This document shows positions 22,573 to 32,719 of a stretch of DNA of 64,000 bases, piece by piece. Location: contig CP124756.1 in assembly GCA_029972225.1 (NCBI GenBank), positions 1,160,001 to 1,224,000 on the forward strand, given 5' to 3'. How positions within the stretch are numbered: the first letter of the stretch is position 1; every line of letters begins with the position of its first letter. The translations under genes and the position numbers were made by a program. The notes beneath the pieces were generated by a model, which saw nothing but the letters and a program-made list of their open reading frames with translations, was not told the origin of the DNA and searched no databases. The DNA is from Candidatus Thiothrix putei (GTDB lineage Bacteria > Pseudomonadota > Gammaproteobacteria > Thiotrichales > Thiotrichaceae).

Positions 22573-24188
22573 TCTAGCCCGTCGTTGATATCCGCAAACA
22601 AATCCGAGCGCAATGGCTTATCCGCAAACCGTTGTTTCCAACATCTTGGCGTAAGGTCTTGCACCTGAGAAGCGGGATGCTCACTAACGCGCAACAGAAC
22701 ATCCATCAGATAGACATACGGGTTAATGTCATGCAGGCGGCAGGTGGTGATCAGGCTTTGGATGATGCCCACGTGTTCCGCGCCGAGTTCTGTCCAGCAG
22801 AACAACCAGTTTTTCCTGCCCATGGGGATGGGCCGCAGGGCGCGTTCGATGTGGTTGGTATCCATTGGCACGTCGGGATCTTCCAGAAACACGCGCAGTT
22901 CGTGTTCGCGGCGGATGACATAACCAAGGGCTTTGGTCAGCGGGTTGGAGGGGACTAAATCGGTACGTTGTAATTGGGTTTGGCACCATTCAAAGAACTG
23001 GTCGACCAACGGCTTGCTGTGGGTGAGGCGGTAGGTACGTTTGGCTTCCCCGTCGAGTTTTTTCTCGTTAATCTGGGCTTCGTGCTGATAGAGTGCCGCG
23101 ATAGTGTCAAGGGCTTGGCGTACTGCTTGTGGTTCAGCGGTTTCGGCGGCAATGAAGGTGCGACGGCTGTGTACCCAGCATTGGGCATGGGTAATCTTGT
23201 CATTGGCGTTGACGTAACTGGCATAAGCACGGTAACCGTCGCTGAGCAGTGTGCCGCTGAACTGTTGGCGAAGAGTCTTTTCAATGTGTTGCCGCCCACG
23301 GCTGGCGGAGAAGGTGAAGACGATTTCGTCCTGATCCCCGTACAGCGGCCAGAAGTAGCCTTGCTTCATCTTGCCGTTGCCTGCGGGGCTGGCTTTGATG
23401 GGGGTTTCGTCCATCGCCAGCAGCTTGCTTTGCAGTACACTGGCGAGTTGCGCTTCGGCAATGGGTTTGAGCAGGTCGATGGCACGTTTCACCGCATTGG
23501 TCAGCGTCGTGCGGCTGAGGGTGATCCCCGCTTGGGTCAGGCGTTGGTGCTGGCGGTACAACGGCAGGTGGTACTGGAACTTGTCCACCAACATCCCCAC
23601 CAAAAAGCTGACATCGGTGACACTACGTTCCAGCACGTTGGCGGGTGCAGGGCTGGGAAGTGGTGGGTTGCTGAGCGAAGCCGAAGCACTGCCCTTACGT
23701 TTGATGACCGGGCGCTCGTATTGCAGGATGAGGTAGCTGGCAGGGCGTTGCGCCACCCGATGGGTCACCTGGGTGCCGATCACCTCATACTGGTCAGCCT
23801 CTTCCCCCTGAAGTTCCGGCGGGGTGAGGTGAATCACCTTGACCGGGACATCGGCGGTAAAGCGTAACCCGCTGTCATTCACGCAGTCATCGGGGCGCAG
23901 CTTGGGGGCTTTGCCGCGTTGGTAGGTGACGGTAATGCTTTCACCCTCGGGTGCGGCAACTGGGGCGACTGCGGGGGCAAACAACGGCAACTGCGCCACC
24001 GGTATCTCAACCGGACGCTTTTCCGATTTGCTGCCAAAGACATGTTGCCTGAACCACGCCAATTGGCGTTTCAATTCAGCTATATCCTGTTTCAGGGCAG
24101 CATTTTCCTCACGCAACGCCAGCATTTCCGCCACAATCGGCGGCATGGGAACGCTGGTGTCAGACGGGGTGGATGGCTTTAAAATCAT
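22569..24188 (-). CDS. tnpC: IS66 transposase TnpC
   Basis: A 539-residue IS66 transposase: N-terminal coiled coil ([37 protein letters not shown]), DDE blocks around [24 protein letters not shown] and [30 protein letters not shown], and the usual C-terminal tail reaching the IS end. The start overlaps the tnpB stop by 4 bp. No frameshift is seen. Confidence 0.93.
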   Translation of the reverse strand: MILKPSTPSDTSVPMPPIVAEMLALREENAALKQDIAELKRQLAWFRQHVFGSKSEKRPVEIPVAQLPLFAPAVAPVAAPEGESITVTYQRGKAPKLRPDDCVNDSGLRFTADVPVKVIHLTPPELQGEEADQYEVIGTQVTHRVAQRPASYLILQYERPVIKRKGSASASLSNPPLPSPAPANVLERSVTDVSFLVGMLVDKFQYHLPLYRQHQRLTQAGITLSRTTLTNAVKRAIDLLKPIAEAQLASVLQSKLLAMDETPIKASPAGNGKMKQGYFWPLYGDQDEIVFTFSASRGRQHIEKTLRQQFSGTLLSDGYRAYASYVNANDKITHAQCWVHSRRTFIAAETAEPQAVRQALDTIAALYQHEAQINEKKLDGEAKRTYRLTHSKPLVDQFFEWCQTQLQRTDLVPSNPLTKALGYVIRREHELRVFLEDPDVPMDTNHIERALRPIPMGRKNWLFCWTELGAEHVGIIQSLITTCRLHDINPYVYLMDVLLRVSEHPASQVQDLTPRCWKQRFADKPLRSDLFADINDGLE

Positions 24189-24559
24189 GGGCTTATTGTA
24201 CCAGAATGTGGCTGCACAGGATACTGGTAACGCTTGAATTGTCTGGATTTTTGCACCTCAATGCCCGCCAAAATCAACTGCAAATCCGTCCGGGTCAGTT
24301 CGCGCTGCCCGCTGGTTGTCGGCTGCACCCGGTATTGGCCCTGCTCCAGGCGTTGGCTCCATAAGCAATAGCCGCTGGGTTCAAAATAGAGGATCTTCAT
24401 CTGGGTTTTACGTAGGTTCACAAACACGAAATAATGCCCACTCAGGGGATTTTGCCCTAACTGGTTTTTCACCAAAGCGGTCAGCCCCGTAAAGCTTTTG
24501 CGCATGTCGGTGGCTTGGGTGCATAGCCAGATGCGGGCGGTGGCTGCGGGGGCAAACAT
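24185..24559 (-). CDS. tnpB: IS66 accessory protein TnpB
   Basis: 124 residues with the IS66 Orf2 signature: RIWLCTQATDMRKSFTGLTALV, DPLSGHYFVFVN-like QNPLSGHYFVFVNLRKTQMKILYFEPSGYCLWSQRLEQGQY. It sits between tnpA and tnpC with start/stop overlaps on both sides. It is needed for transposition in studied IS66 elements. It is unrelated to the RNA-guided TnpB at 30416. Confidence 0.92.
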   Translation of the reverse strand: MFAPAATARIWLCTQATDMRKSFTGLTALVKNQLGQNPLSGHYFVFVNLRKTQMKILYFEPSGYCLWSQRLEQGQYRVQPTTSGQRELTRTDLQLILAGIEVQKSRQFKRYQYPVQPHSGTISP

Positions 24560-24849
24560 CAGCGTTGGCTCAGGCGTAGTTCAACACCATTCCCCAAACT
24601 CAGCACAATGTGCCAGCCTTGCCCCAGCGCGGCATGACCCGCCGATAATGCTCCCAAGTCGATGAAGGTATTGGCGGGAACGGCTGGTTCCTCCACGCCA
24701 TCTGCGGAGCGTAGACGCTGCCGCCATTGGCAAAAACTGGCGTAACCGATACTGTGCTGTTCACAAAATGCCGGGGCGGATAAGCCGCTGGCTTGCCATT
24801 GGCTGATGAGGGTTTGCCATTCGCTGGCACGGCGGTGAGGGCGTTTCAT
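24559..24849 (-). CDS. tnpA: IS66 accessory protein TnpA
   Basis: 96 residues with a helix-turn-helix pattern (WQTLISQWQASGLSAPAFCEQHSIGYASFCQWRQRLR) typical of IS66 Orf1. It is the first gene of the element, begins about 85 bp inside the right terminus, and its stop abuts the tnpB start. Confidence 0.9.
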   Translation of the reverse strand: MKRPHRRASEWQTLISQWQASGLSAPAFCEQHSIGYASFCQWRQRLRSADGVEEPAVPANTFIDLGALSAGHAALGQGWHIVLSLGNGVELRLSQR

Positions 24850-24930
24850 TGAGGTTTCCTTCGGTTGTTCAGGTTGGAAACCAGTTTAGGACGTGGAAAT
24901 CGCGAGGGCTAGACGTGCTGAAATGGTCGC

Positions 24931-26199
24931 TTACTCAACAGGCGCAGTGCGTTGTGTTGCTGTGCCGTCACCCAATTGGTTGTAATCGTTGTAACCCCAG
25001 CATTTGATACCGCCAGCGGTGGTAGTGGCACAGGTATGGGAGGCATCCGCAAAGGATTCTACATCAATATCGCTAATACCGCTGGTCAGACCCGATACAT
25101 CAACGGGGGCGTTACGACCTGTCGTCGTGCCATCACCCACTACACCGTAAGCATTGTAACCCCAGCATTTAGCGCCACCGTTTACCACGGCACAAGTGTG
25201 GCGACGGCCGGTATCAATGACGGTTACGCCACTGGTCAAACCCGTTACCTGTGTCGGGGTTAAACGTTCCGTGCTAGTACTATCACCAATGGCGCCATGT
25301 TCGTTATTACCCCAGCACTTGGCACTGCCACCCAGTTCAATCGCACAAGAGCGCAGTTGCCCCGCACTGACGGCAATGGCATTGCTTAAACCGCTAACCA
25401 CAACGGGGACATTGCTATTGGTTTTTGTGCCATTACCCAACTGCCCGTAGGCGTTTTGCCCCCAGCATTTCACCGCACCGTTATCACGGGTCACAGCACA
25501 GGCATGATCACTACCGACTGATAAACTAAGCACATCGGTCAAACCCTGCACACTAACGGGCGTTATCCGTTGTGTGGTTGTGCCATCACCTAATTGACCA
25601 GAAGGGTTACGTCCCCAACACTTAACGGTTTCATCGGCTAATAGCGCACAGGAGAAGCGTTCACCTACACTGATAGCAGTCGCATTATTGATCCCTGACA
25701 CACTGACCGGTTTTGAACGTTGTGTGGTCGTGCCGTCACCCAATTCACCGTTAGCATTATTACCCCAGCATTGTACTGAGCGATCTGCCAGTAACGCACA
25801 GCTATGGTAAGCCCCGGAAGCGACTTGTTTTGCGGTGGTAATATCGGCAACAGGATTCGCGGTAGACCGCTGTGTGGTCGTGCCGTCCCCTAACTGATTG
25901 TAGTTATTCAACCCCCAGCATTTTACCGTGCCATCAGCCGCGACCGCGCAGGAATGCAAGTAACCCGCGCTCACTGTGGCAGGCATGGGGTTGTAATTCA
26001 GTACCCTAGCAGTGAGAGCACTATCGCCACCTTTACCGATGAAGCCGAAATCTGCGGTGGCAGGTTGCAGCACAAGATTCGGTGCTTGCGCAAAGGCCAG
26101 CACCGGAAACAGGACGGTAGTGAACAGGAACAGGAGGGAATGCCACAGCGACACCCTCCTGCTCTCTGATTGCTGGGATGGTAATGGTTGTTTCATCAT
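24931..26199 (-). pseudogene. Giant surface protein, N-terminal part: signal peptide plus seven-blade RCC1 propeller
   Basis: The start at 26199 gives MMKQPLPSQQ, then a signal peptide (WHSLLFLFTTVLFPVLAFAQA), a short ASH-like strand set (NLVLQPATADFGFIGKGG) and seven RCC1-type repeats with the core HSCAV..DGTVKCWG.N.Y.QLGDGTTTQR, each with a conserved Cys pair. Seven repeats would close one beta-propeller. The frame ends at a TAA made by the IS66 terminus. Removing IS66 and one TCAACAGG copy gives [20 protein letters not shown], in frame with the C-terminal part. As it stands it could still be secreted as a free propeller of 422 residues. The candidate operator at 26369 lies upstream. Confidence 0.85.
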
Positions 26200-26368
26200 G
26201 CCACCTATACGCTTTACTTATTGCCAGATGATTCGATCAAAAATTTTTACTTCTTCTAACCATTATTTAATCAAATGCGCGTGATCGGCAATAAAAAGCC
26301 GACGAACGCTAATAATTTTAATTAATTGATTGTGGCTGGATACTAATTGATTTGTTTGTTTTGGATAA

Positions 26369-26386
26369 GTAACGCTTATTTGTTAC
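26369..26386. promoter_or_regulatory. Candidate operator, site 2 (upstream of the giant surface gene)
   Basis: GTAAC GCTTATTT GTTAC: the same 5-8-5 dyad as at the three regulators, 170 bp before the giant-gene start and 14 bp after the regulator B stop. Between it and the start lies a short hairpin (CGGC...GCCG near 26290-26305). Confidence 0.6.
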
Positions 26387-26399
26387 CAATGTGGGCTAT

Positions 26400-27779
26400 T
26401 TAGCGTGCGTTTTTGGCTTGCGTTGACAACATATTGTGCAAGGACGTGTCCCACACATGCTTCAATTTGATCTTCTGCGCCTCTTGCCGTGCTTCCAGAT
26501 AACGACCTTCACGGTAGTGAAGCTGGCTCAAAGGAATATGATACCAGTCTGGGTAAAAAGGACTGATTTCTATGCTTTGTTGGATAAGTGGTAGCCCTAT
26601 TTGCGTTTGACCTAAGCCAAGGTGGATGACGCCTGCCAGCACATTAAGGTGTACATCCAGAGGGTTGATGGCTTGTGCTTGCTGCACTGCTTCCAGACAC
26701 ATGTCGTGTTCTTCTAACAACAGGCAAGACAGCGCATAGTATAAGTGTGAGTAGGCATTGCCCGGTGCCAGTTGCAGCAATGCATCCGCTACATAGGCAA
26801 GACGTTCCTCCAGCGTTTCAATTTGCTGGTATTTCAATAAGTAGTCGGTACGGCAGTAGTCGGCATACACAATCATTGCCTGTACGTCATTGGGTGCTTG
26901 TGCCAAACGTTTTTCGCAGATTTGCAAACTGGTGCGAAACGCTTGTGGTGATCTCTCCCATGATTGTTGACGTAAGGCCAGCATCACTTGATGGTGCGCT
27001 GCTATCGGTTTACCTGAATCCAAGAGATGACGCGCCCAAACATGATGTGCCACGCCTTGCTCATAGCCTAAGGTATCGTGAGCGATACGTTTGAAAATAG
27101 GTTCAAGCAATGTTTGCGAGGTGTCATGCTGATTCAGAGGGAAACTTTGCGCCCATACAACCTGTTCGGTTGGGGTGTGTATTAAGCTACATTTTAGGCT
27201 GTAGCGTTCCGCTGGTGCGGTGTGTAAGTCCAAAAATAAAGCAAAATCCGTGTTGTATTGCTGCACCGTGGCATTGGTTTGCCAGCGTGTTTCATCCGCA
27301 AATACCACTTGGCAACCATTAAAGCGCGTGAGTATATTCACGTAATCGCGGGTTAGGCGTGCAATGAATGACCAACTAGTGGCATCATCCATGACAAAAG
27401 TACGCGGAATACAAACGATGCTAGGTCCTTGAGATAAGCTGGAGGGAATCTCTTCTAACGTTATCGGTTGATACACGGCCTAGGTTGTTTGGTGGGTAAA
27501 CGTAGCATGGTAGCCCCGTGTTGCCATCTCAATACGGATGGGATTAAAACGACCCTCGGTTGTATAATATTCGCCCAGTAACTTGCGCAAACGCCCCGCT
27601 TGTATGCGGATTAGGGGATCGGTCGCACTGTTAAAATCAGAAGATTTCCCTAAACCTTCTACAGCAATGGTGTATTGAGTGATTTTTGCGGCATTATCGG
27701 CGAGTGTTTGGGTAACGACGTAATGTAGAAAAAGTCGTAATATTCTCCGTGAACGAAAATGACGGCTTTTTAAAACACT
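26400..27779 (-). pseudogene. Regulator B, main part (nonsense codon and IS insertion)
   Basis: This is a paralogue of A and C. Read from 27779 it gives VLKSRHFRSRRILRLFLHYVV, IAVEGLGKSSDFNSATDPLIRIQAGRLRKLLGEYY, then a TAG at 27480-27482 where A and C have the linker. It continues open from there as YQPITLEEIPSS through the TPR-like half to the TAG stop at 26400 (NAR end). A GTG at 27476 just after the nonsense codon could in principle restart a 358-residue C-terminal protein. The first 14 codons are separated by the IS at 27780. The restored length is 472 residues counting the TAG. Confidence 0.85.
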
Positions 27780-29161
27780 GAGCCACTTGCAAAATTACAT
27801 TTTCAGCGTAAACCTTCCTTCATCTGAAGGAAAAAAGAAGTGTGGGCTGCCGTTTTCGGCGATAATAGAAGCGTCAAAACAACCATTAAGCCCACGCTAT
27901 GAATTCTACCGAACGCGCCCTGATTGCACAACGCTGGAGTTTGCTGCAAATTGAAATACTACCTTGCTTCAATGATGCCTTTGGCACATTGACCCCCAAG
28001 CTTGAAAAACTCATTCACGTACTGGAGCTGACGCGCATTGAAGATTTTGTGCGCTCTTTTCGTGATGGGTCTGGACGGCCAGCGACGGAGCGATCTTGGT
28101 TTGCCAATGCTTTTGTCGCCAAAAGCGTGCTCAATATTGTCAATACGCGAGCACTCATTGACCGGCTGCAAAACGATCGCTCCCTGCGACGCATCTGCGG
28201 GTTTCCCCTGACCAAGAAACTGCCTTCCGAATCCACCTTTTCACGTGCCTTCGCTGAATTTGCTGAACAGCGTTTAGCGGAACGTGTGCATGAAACGTTG
28301 GTGAAAACGTATTTGGGCGATGCGCTGATCGGCCACCTGTGTCGGGATTCAACAGCCATTGAGGCACGTGAACGGCCTGTTGCCGAGGAAAAGCCAAAGA
28401 AAAAACAAGGGCAAACACGGATTCAGCGCCAACGGGAACAGTCACTTCAGCAAGCACTCGATGAGATACCGGTTCAGTGTAACCGGGGGACGAAGAAGAA
28501 TGCCCAAGGCTACAAGCACAGTTGGAACGGCTACAAACTGCATATCGATACCGCCGATTGTGGTGTCCCGATAGCAGCCATTCTGTCTTCCGCCTCGTTT
28601 CACGACAGCGGGGCAGCCATCCCACTCTCTCAAATCAGTGCCCAACGTGTCACCAGTCTCTACGACCTGATGGATGCAGCCTATTGCAGTGCTGATTTGC
28701 ACGAATACAGCCGTCATCTGGGGCATGTCCCTCTGATTGATCACAATCCTCGCGGCGGACAGAAAGAAGCGTTTGAACCTGCTGATGCCGAGCGTTACAA
28801 AATTCGCAGCACCGTAGAACGAACCAATGCCCGCCTGAAGGATGAATTTGGTGGTCGGAATGTGTGGGTGCAAGGTGCGCAAAAAGTTTACAGCCACTTG
28901 ATGTTTGGGATTTTGGTGTTGAGTGCTGATCAACTGATGCGTGTCTTGTTATAAAGCGACTGGGTTTGAAAAAACACGGGAAGACTGACTGAAAAACAGG
29001 AGCAGTCGCATCGGTATGGGTGAAATTTAGCAAAAGTTACGGTAAAACTGAAAAAGCTCAGGTTTCGTTGGTCAAATTGAGTAAAAAATCGGCTGAATAT
29101 GCGGCGTTCGGTCAATGCTGAAAATTGAGCAACTCAGTTTGTCGGATTTTGCAAGTCGCTC
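27780..29161 (+). mobile_element. IS5/IS1182-like element in regulator B
   Basis: The terminal inverted repeat GAGC(C/G)ACTTGCAAAAT is at 27780 and 29161, with a 4-bp direct repeat CACT at 27776-27779 and 29162-29165. The element is 1382 bp with one transposase gene on the plus strand, opposite to regulator B. Removal restores SELDSVLKSRHFRS across the junction. Confidence 0.87.
27899..28954 (+). CDS. DDE transposase with DUF772-like N-terminus (IS5/IS1182-like)
   Basis: A 351-residue protein with the N-terminal block LRRICGFPLTKKLPSESTFSRAF (InsH/DUF772 type). Then come GHLCRDSTAIEARERP (first Asp), PIAAILSSASFHDSGAAIPL and YDLMDAAYCS (second Asp), and YKIRSTVERTNARLKDEFGG (Glu). It appears intact. 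The exact family (IS5 against IS1182) is not settled by eye. Confidence 0.88.
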   Translation: MNSTERALIAQRWSLLQIEILPCFNDAFGTLTPKLEKLIHVLELTRIEDFVRSFRDGSGRPATERSWFANAFVAKSVLNIVNTRALIDRLQNDRSLRRICGFPLTKKLPSESTFSRAFAEFAEQRLAERVHETLVKTYLGDALIGHLCRDSTAIEARERPVAEEKPKKKQGQTRIQRQREQSLQQALDEIPVQCNRGTKKNAQGYKHSWNGYKLHIDTADCGVPIAAILSSASFHDSGAAIPLSQISAQRVTSLYDLMDAAYCSADLHEYSRHLGHVPLIDHNPRGGQKEAFEPADAERYKIRSTVERTNARLKDEFGGRNVWVQGAQKVYSHLMFGILVLSADQLMRVLL

Positions 29162-29204
29162 CACTGTCTAGTTCCGATAACGCTAATTCTTTATTAATAC
29201 TCAT
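29162..29204 (-). pseudogene. Regulator B, first 14 codons
   Basis: MSINKELALSELDS, starting at ATG 29204 and running into the IS at 29161. It aligns exactly with MKPDHSAVQSELER of A and MQRDNTAIRAELGR of C, which fixes the true starts of all three paralogues. Confidence 0.8.
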
Positions 29205-29237
29205 TTAAGCTTCAAGACTTTTAATTAAATTAAACGC

Positions 29238-29259
29238 TGACACACCCAATGATGTGTCA
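29238..29259. promoter_or_regulatory. Leader hairpin upstream of regulator B
   Basis: TGACACA and TGTGTCA are arms around an eight-base loop, 34 nt before the start codon and downstream of the operator at 29347. There is no T-tract, so it is not a classical terminator; it may be an RNA leader structure or a further binding site. Confidence 0.4.
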
Positions 29260-29346
29260 TGATTAATACTGTTTTTAATTTATCTTGGTATAGAAACAGC
29301 CAAGCGCCAATGCGGTAATAGTTACAAAACAGATGGGGCTATATAA

Positions 29347-29364
29347 GTAACCGCAAATTGTTAC
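29347..29364. promoter_or_regulatory. Candidate operator, site 3 (upstream of regulator B)
   Basis: GTAAC CGCAAATT GTTAC, again the 5-8-5 dyad, 143 bp before the regulator B start and 39 bp after the regulator C stop. A partial copy (GTAATAGTTAC) lies nearby at 29315-29325. Confidence 0.6.
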
Positions 29365-29402
29365 TAAAGCTTAGAGCAATTGTGGTGTCATCGACACGTT
29401 TT

Positions 29403-30268
29403 TTAGTGCTGTTTTTGATTAAGTGTGGGGAGGACAACTTCTTGCACAAGCTGTTTGACGACAGGGTTCGTCGTTTGGGTGAAACCATAGGATAACTGTT
29501 GACCTTGCTGGATGAGATCGGGGTAGTCTTGTGCCAGGGTCATTAGCTCTTTGTCCGCTTTGCCCCATTGCTGATTGCGTTGGCAGAGTGCGCTACGCAA
29601 GAGTGACCCCCAGATATTTTTCAAGCGAATTTTACGGGCTTCTTTCAGGGCAATGGCGTAATGACCCAATCGGTAATGGTGTACGCACAGCGGGATGTGA
29701 TACCAGTCGGCATAAATGGGGCTGAGGTTAATGCAATCCTGAATGTATTGTCCTCCTGTTTGCCACTCGTCTAAGTCCATGTAAATTAAACCAATGGTGA
29801 CGTTCAGGTGGGTATCCAGTGGGTTGATGGCTTGCGCTGTTTCGATGGCTTGTAAGCATAAAGCCCGTTCACCAACCAGAAGGTAAAACGCCGCGAGAAA
29901 TACGTGGGAATATACATTGTTGGGTGCTAATTGCATCAGTGTTTGAATAAATTCAGCTAAGAAACCGATGGGTAACGACATTTCATTGAATTTTTGCAAG
30001 TACTCGTTGCGGTACATGTCGGCATAAACCAGCATGGCTTGCACATCGTCGGGAAATGCTTCCAACCGTTGCTCGCAGGTACGCAGAACCTGGCAGAATT
30101 GTGGTGCTGTCAGCACCCACTGATGCTGACGCAGGGCTAACACGACCTGATAATGGGAAGGGATCGGTTTACCACTGGCTAATAGTTGACGTGCCCAGAA
30201 ATCCTGTGCCAAGCCACGTTCGTAGTTGAGAGTGTCATTGGTAATGCGCCGGAATATGGGGGTTTGAA
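29403..30268 (-). pseudogene. Regulator C, C-terminal part
   Basis: In frame from the TnpB-element junction: LQTPIFRRITNDTLNYERGLAQDFWARQLLASGKPIPSHYQVVLALRQ, then TPR-like helices to a TAA at 29403. It matches regulator A at LNYETGVAHHYWVRQQLDSGKPIAAQHQVLVAVRQ. Translation could start only at an internal ATG (30212). Confidence 0.85.
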
Positions 30269-31661
30269 ACAGTTACCATAAAATCTATCTAAATCTATTC
30301 AAACTTTATCATTTTGGTTAGGTTTATAAAAGCGTAGTGCCGTTTATCCGTAAAAGATAGCAGCAAAAGCACGGATGACTAGACAACTATCACACCGTGC
30401 TGCATTCTGTTTGCCATGATCATCAGCCACAAAATCCGCCTTGACCCCAACCATAAGCAAGCGACGTACTTGGCGAAAGCCGCTGGTACAGCACGGTTCG
30501 CCTACAACTGGGCGTTGGCAGAATGGCAAACCCAATACGCCGCATGGAAAGACGATAACACCCAGCCAAAACCCAACCAAATGGGCTTGCGCCGCCAATT
30601 GAACGCCATCAAACGCGAACAATTCCCCTGGATGCTGGAAGTCACCAAAAACGCCCCACAAATGGCAATTATCCAACTCGGCGCAGCTTTCAAGAACTTC
30701 TTTGCGGGGCGAGCCAAGTACCCGCAATTCAAAAAGAAAGGTAAAAGCCGCGACAGTTTCACCCTCACCAACGACCAGTTCAGCCTTGACGGTTGCCGCA
30801 TCCGCATTCCCAACCTTGGGGTAGTACGGATGCGGGAAACGTTACGCTTTTCCGGTAAAATTCTCTCTGCCACGATTTCCCGCACCGCTGACCAGTGGTT
30901 CGCCAGCATCACCGTGGATACCGACCAACATCATCTCCCGCCTGCCAAAAACCAAGGCACGGTAGGGGTGGATTTGGGCGTATCTGCACTGGCAACCCTA
31001 TCAACGGGGGAAAAAGTGGTTGGGGCAAAGCCGCATAAAGCCTTGCTTTCCCGCCTAAAACGGCTCTCGCGCAGCCTGTCCCGCAAGGTCAAAAGCAGTG
31101 CCAACCGCCACAAGGCGAAGCAGAAGCTGGCAACACTTCACGCACGTATTGCCAACATTCGCCAAGACAGTTTGCACCAACTCACTACGGATTTAACCCG
31201 CCGTTTTCACACCATCGGTATTGAAGATTTGAACGTGTCGGGTATGGTGAAAAATCGCCATTTATCCCGTGCCATCAGTGATATGGGGTTTTTCGAGTTT
31301 CGCCGTCAACTGGAATACAAGGCGGAAATGCGCGGTGCGGTGGTCGTGGTGGCTGATCGGTTTTTTGCCTCCAGCAAAACCTGTTCTGCTGCTGGCTGTG
31401 GGCATAAAGTGGACAAGCTGCCACTGTCGGTGCGTGAATGGACTTGCCCCGTTTGCGGTGCAGTCCATGACCGTGACGTAAATGCCGCCAAGAATTTAGA
31501 AGAATACGCCGTGAGTTACACGGTGTCTGCCTGTGGAGGGGAAGGCTCTGGTCTTGGGCGCAAGCCGAAGACGAAACCAGCCCCCGTGAAGCAGGAATTC
31601 AACACCATGACTACTTTTAGTTAGCTATAGGTAGATTTGGGTAGGTTTGAAATAACGGTAA
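30269..31661 (+). mobile_element. IS200/IS605-type element with a lone TnpB, in regulator C
   Basis: There are no terminal inverted repeats and no target duplication. The left end follows TTTGAA, which would be the target and TAM for this family. The right end keeps a similar AGGTTTGAA stretch. No TnpA transposase is present, so the element is non-autonomous. The boundaries were set by restoring the regulator C frame (A-M-L-Q-T-P-I-F) and are accurate to about one or two bases. Confidence 0.75.
30416..31624 (+). CDS. tnpB: RNA-guided endonuclease TnpB (IS200/IS605 OrfB)
   Basis: 402 residues. The N-terminal part resembles OrfB_IS605 (MIISHKIRLDPNHKQATYLAKAAGTARFAYNWAL). The RuvC catalytic residues are visible as GVDLGVSALATLS (Asp), GIEDLNVSGM (Glu) and HDRDVNAAKNL (Asp), and the zinc finger as CSAAGC...CPVC. 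All key residues are intact, so nuclease activity is likely. In characterised members an omega-RNA is transcribed from the right end of the element and extends into the flank, here regulator C from 31662 on. Confidence 0.92.
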   Translation: MIISHKIRLDPNHKQATYLAKAAGTARFAYNWALAEWQTQYAAWKDDNTQPKPNQMGLRRQLNAIKREQFPWMLEVTKNAPQMAIIQLGAAFKNFFAGRAKYPQFKKKGKSRDSFTLTNDQFSLDGCRIRIPNLGVVRMRETLRFSGKILSATISRTADQWFASITVDTDQHHLPPAKNQGTVGVDLGVSALATLSTGEKVVGAKPHKALLSRLKRLSRSLSRKVKSSANRHKAKQKLATLHARIANIRQDSLHQLTTDLTRRFHTIGIEDLNVSGMVKNRHLSRAISDMGFFEFRRQLEYKAEMRGAVVVVADRFFASSKTCSAAGCGHKVDKLPLSVREWTCPVCGAVHDRDVNAAKNLEEYAVSYTVSACGGEGSGLGRKPKTKPAPVKQEFNTMTTFS

Positions 31662-32133
31662 GCATGGCTGGAGCAGGGTAGCTGTCGCTCAGCGGAAATG
31701 TTTGCGCCCACACAATCTGTCGGGTCGGGCTGTGTACTAAGCTACTTTTCAGGCTATACCCTTGTGGTTCAGGGTATAAGTCAAAAAATAACGCAAAATC
31801 TGCACTGTATTTATGCCATGCGGCTTCCGGCCAGTGTGTGTTTTGCTCTGGTGTCTCATCAGCAAGCATGATCTGGCAAAAGTTGAATGCGGAAGCAGCT
31901 TTGACATAATCCTGAGTCAAGCGAGCAATAAAAGACCATCCCTTACTGGTATCCATTAAAAAATGACGCGGGATACAAACAATGCCGGGGCCTTGGGATT
32001 GATTTGACGGTGATTCTTCTGCAATGACGGTGTTCGTGGCGGTGGGGCTGGCATGTTGGGTAAAGATTGGCTGGTAAGTACCGGTAGGTAAGACAATACG
32101 CAACGGATTAAAACGGCCTTCAGTGGCGTAATA
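31662..32133 (-). pseudogene. Regulator C, central part
   Basis: Between IS630 and the TnpB element, in frame: YATEGRFNPLRIVLPTGTYQPIFTQ, then GPGIVCIPRHFLMDTSKGWSFIARLTQDYVKAASAFNFCQIMLADETPEQ and FALFFDLYPEPQGYSLKSSLVHSPTRQIVWAQTFPLSDSYPAPAML. It matches the middle of A and B. The open frame reads into IS630 at one end and into the TnpB element at the other, where it stops at 31621. Confidence 0.85.
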
Positions 32134-32137
32134 TACT

Positions 32138-32719
32138 TCAACCGCCCATAATTGCAGATTCCTCAAAGGTCTGAAAGTTGAGAGTCAGCAAGGAGTCCAA
32201 GGCTTTTTTATGCGTAGTGTGGGTTTGTGCCAAACAGGCATCAATGGCCTGCGCAAACGCGGTAAAGTTTTCATGGTAACGTGAATACAGGCATTCCTTC
32301 TTCACAAACTTCCAGAGGCGCTCAATCAGGTTCAGGTTGGGGGAATAAGCGGGTAGGAACAACAGTTCGATCCCGAGTGTTTGGGCGAATGTTTGTACCA
32401 GGCTACAGCGCTGGTAACGGGCATTGTCCATCACCAAGGTCACCGGGACATCCAGGGCCAATGCCTTGATTTGCCGAAGCAACTGACAAACACTTTGGGA
32501 GTTGATGTAACTGTCATTGGTCACGGTGACCAGTTCATGGGTGACTGCATTCAACGCACCGAGGACATTGTAGCGCTGGCGTCCGGCAGGGGCGCGGATG
32601 AACAGCCGGGTGAAACACCACAGGAACCCCAGAAACGGGGCCAGGACAAAATGGGCGGCGTCGACAAAGAAAACGGCGCGTTTTCCGGCCTTGGCCTCCT
32701 CAAGACGCGGCTCCAGCTC
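32138..32719 (-). CDS. IS630 transposase, DDE half (orfB frame)
   Basis: In this frame from the A7 run: ELEPRLEEAKAGKRAVFFVDAAHFV (first Asp), VPVTLVMDNARYQRC (second Asp), LLFLPAYSPNLNLIERLWKFVKKECLYSRYH (final Glu). An internal ATG at 32554 would give only 138 residues without the first Asp, so a functional enzyme needs a frameshift from orfA. Confidence 0.85.
   Translation of the reverse strand, partial: ELEPRLEEAKAGKRAVFFVDAAHFVLAPFLGFLWCFTRLFIRAPAGRQRYNVLGALNAVTHELVTVTNDSYINSQSVCQLLRQIKALALDVPVTLVMDNARYQRCSLVQTFAQTLGIELLFLPAYSPNLNLIERLWKFVKKECLYSRYHENFTAFAQAIDACLAQTHTTHKKALDSLLTLNFQTFEESAIMGG

Larger units (their letters stand above)
22561..24934 (-). mobile_element. IS66-family element with tnpA-tnpB-tnpC, inside the giant surface gene
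   Basis: The inverted ends start GTAA(A/G)CG(G/A)(T/C)CATT at 22561 and 24934. An 8-bp direct repeat TCAACAGG lies at 22553-22560 and 24935-24942; 8 bp is the normal IS66 duplication. All three accessory and transposase genes are present and overlap as usual. The 2374-bp element separates the RCC1 part of the giant gene from the rest. Confidence 0.93.
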
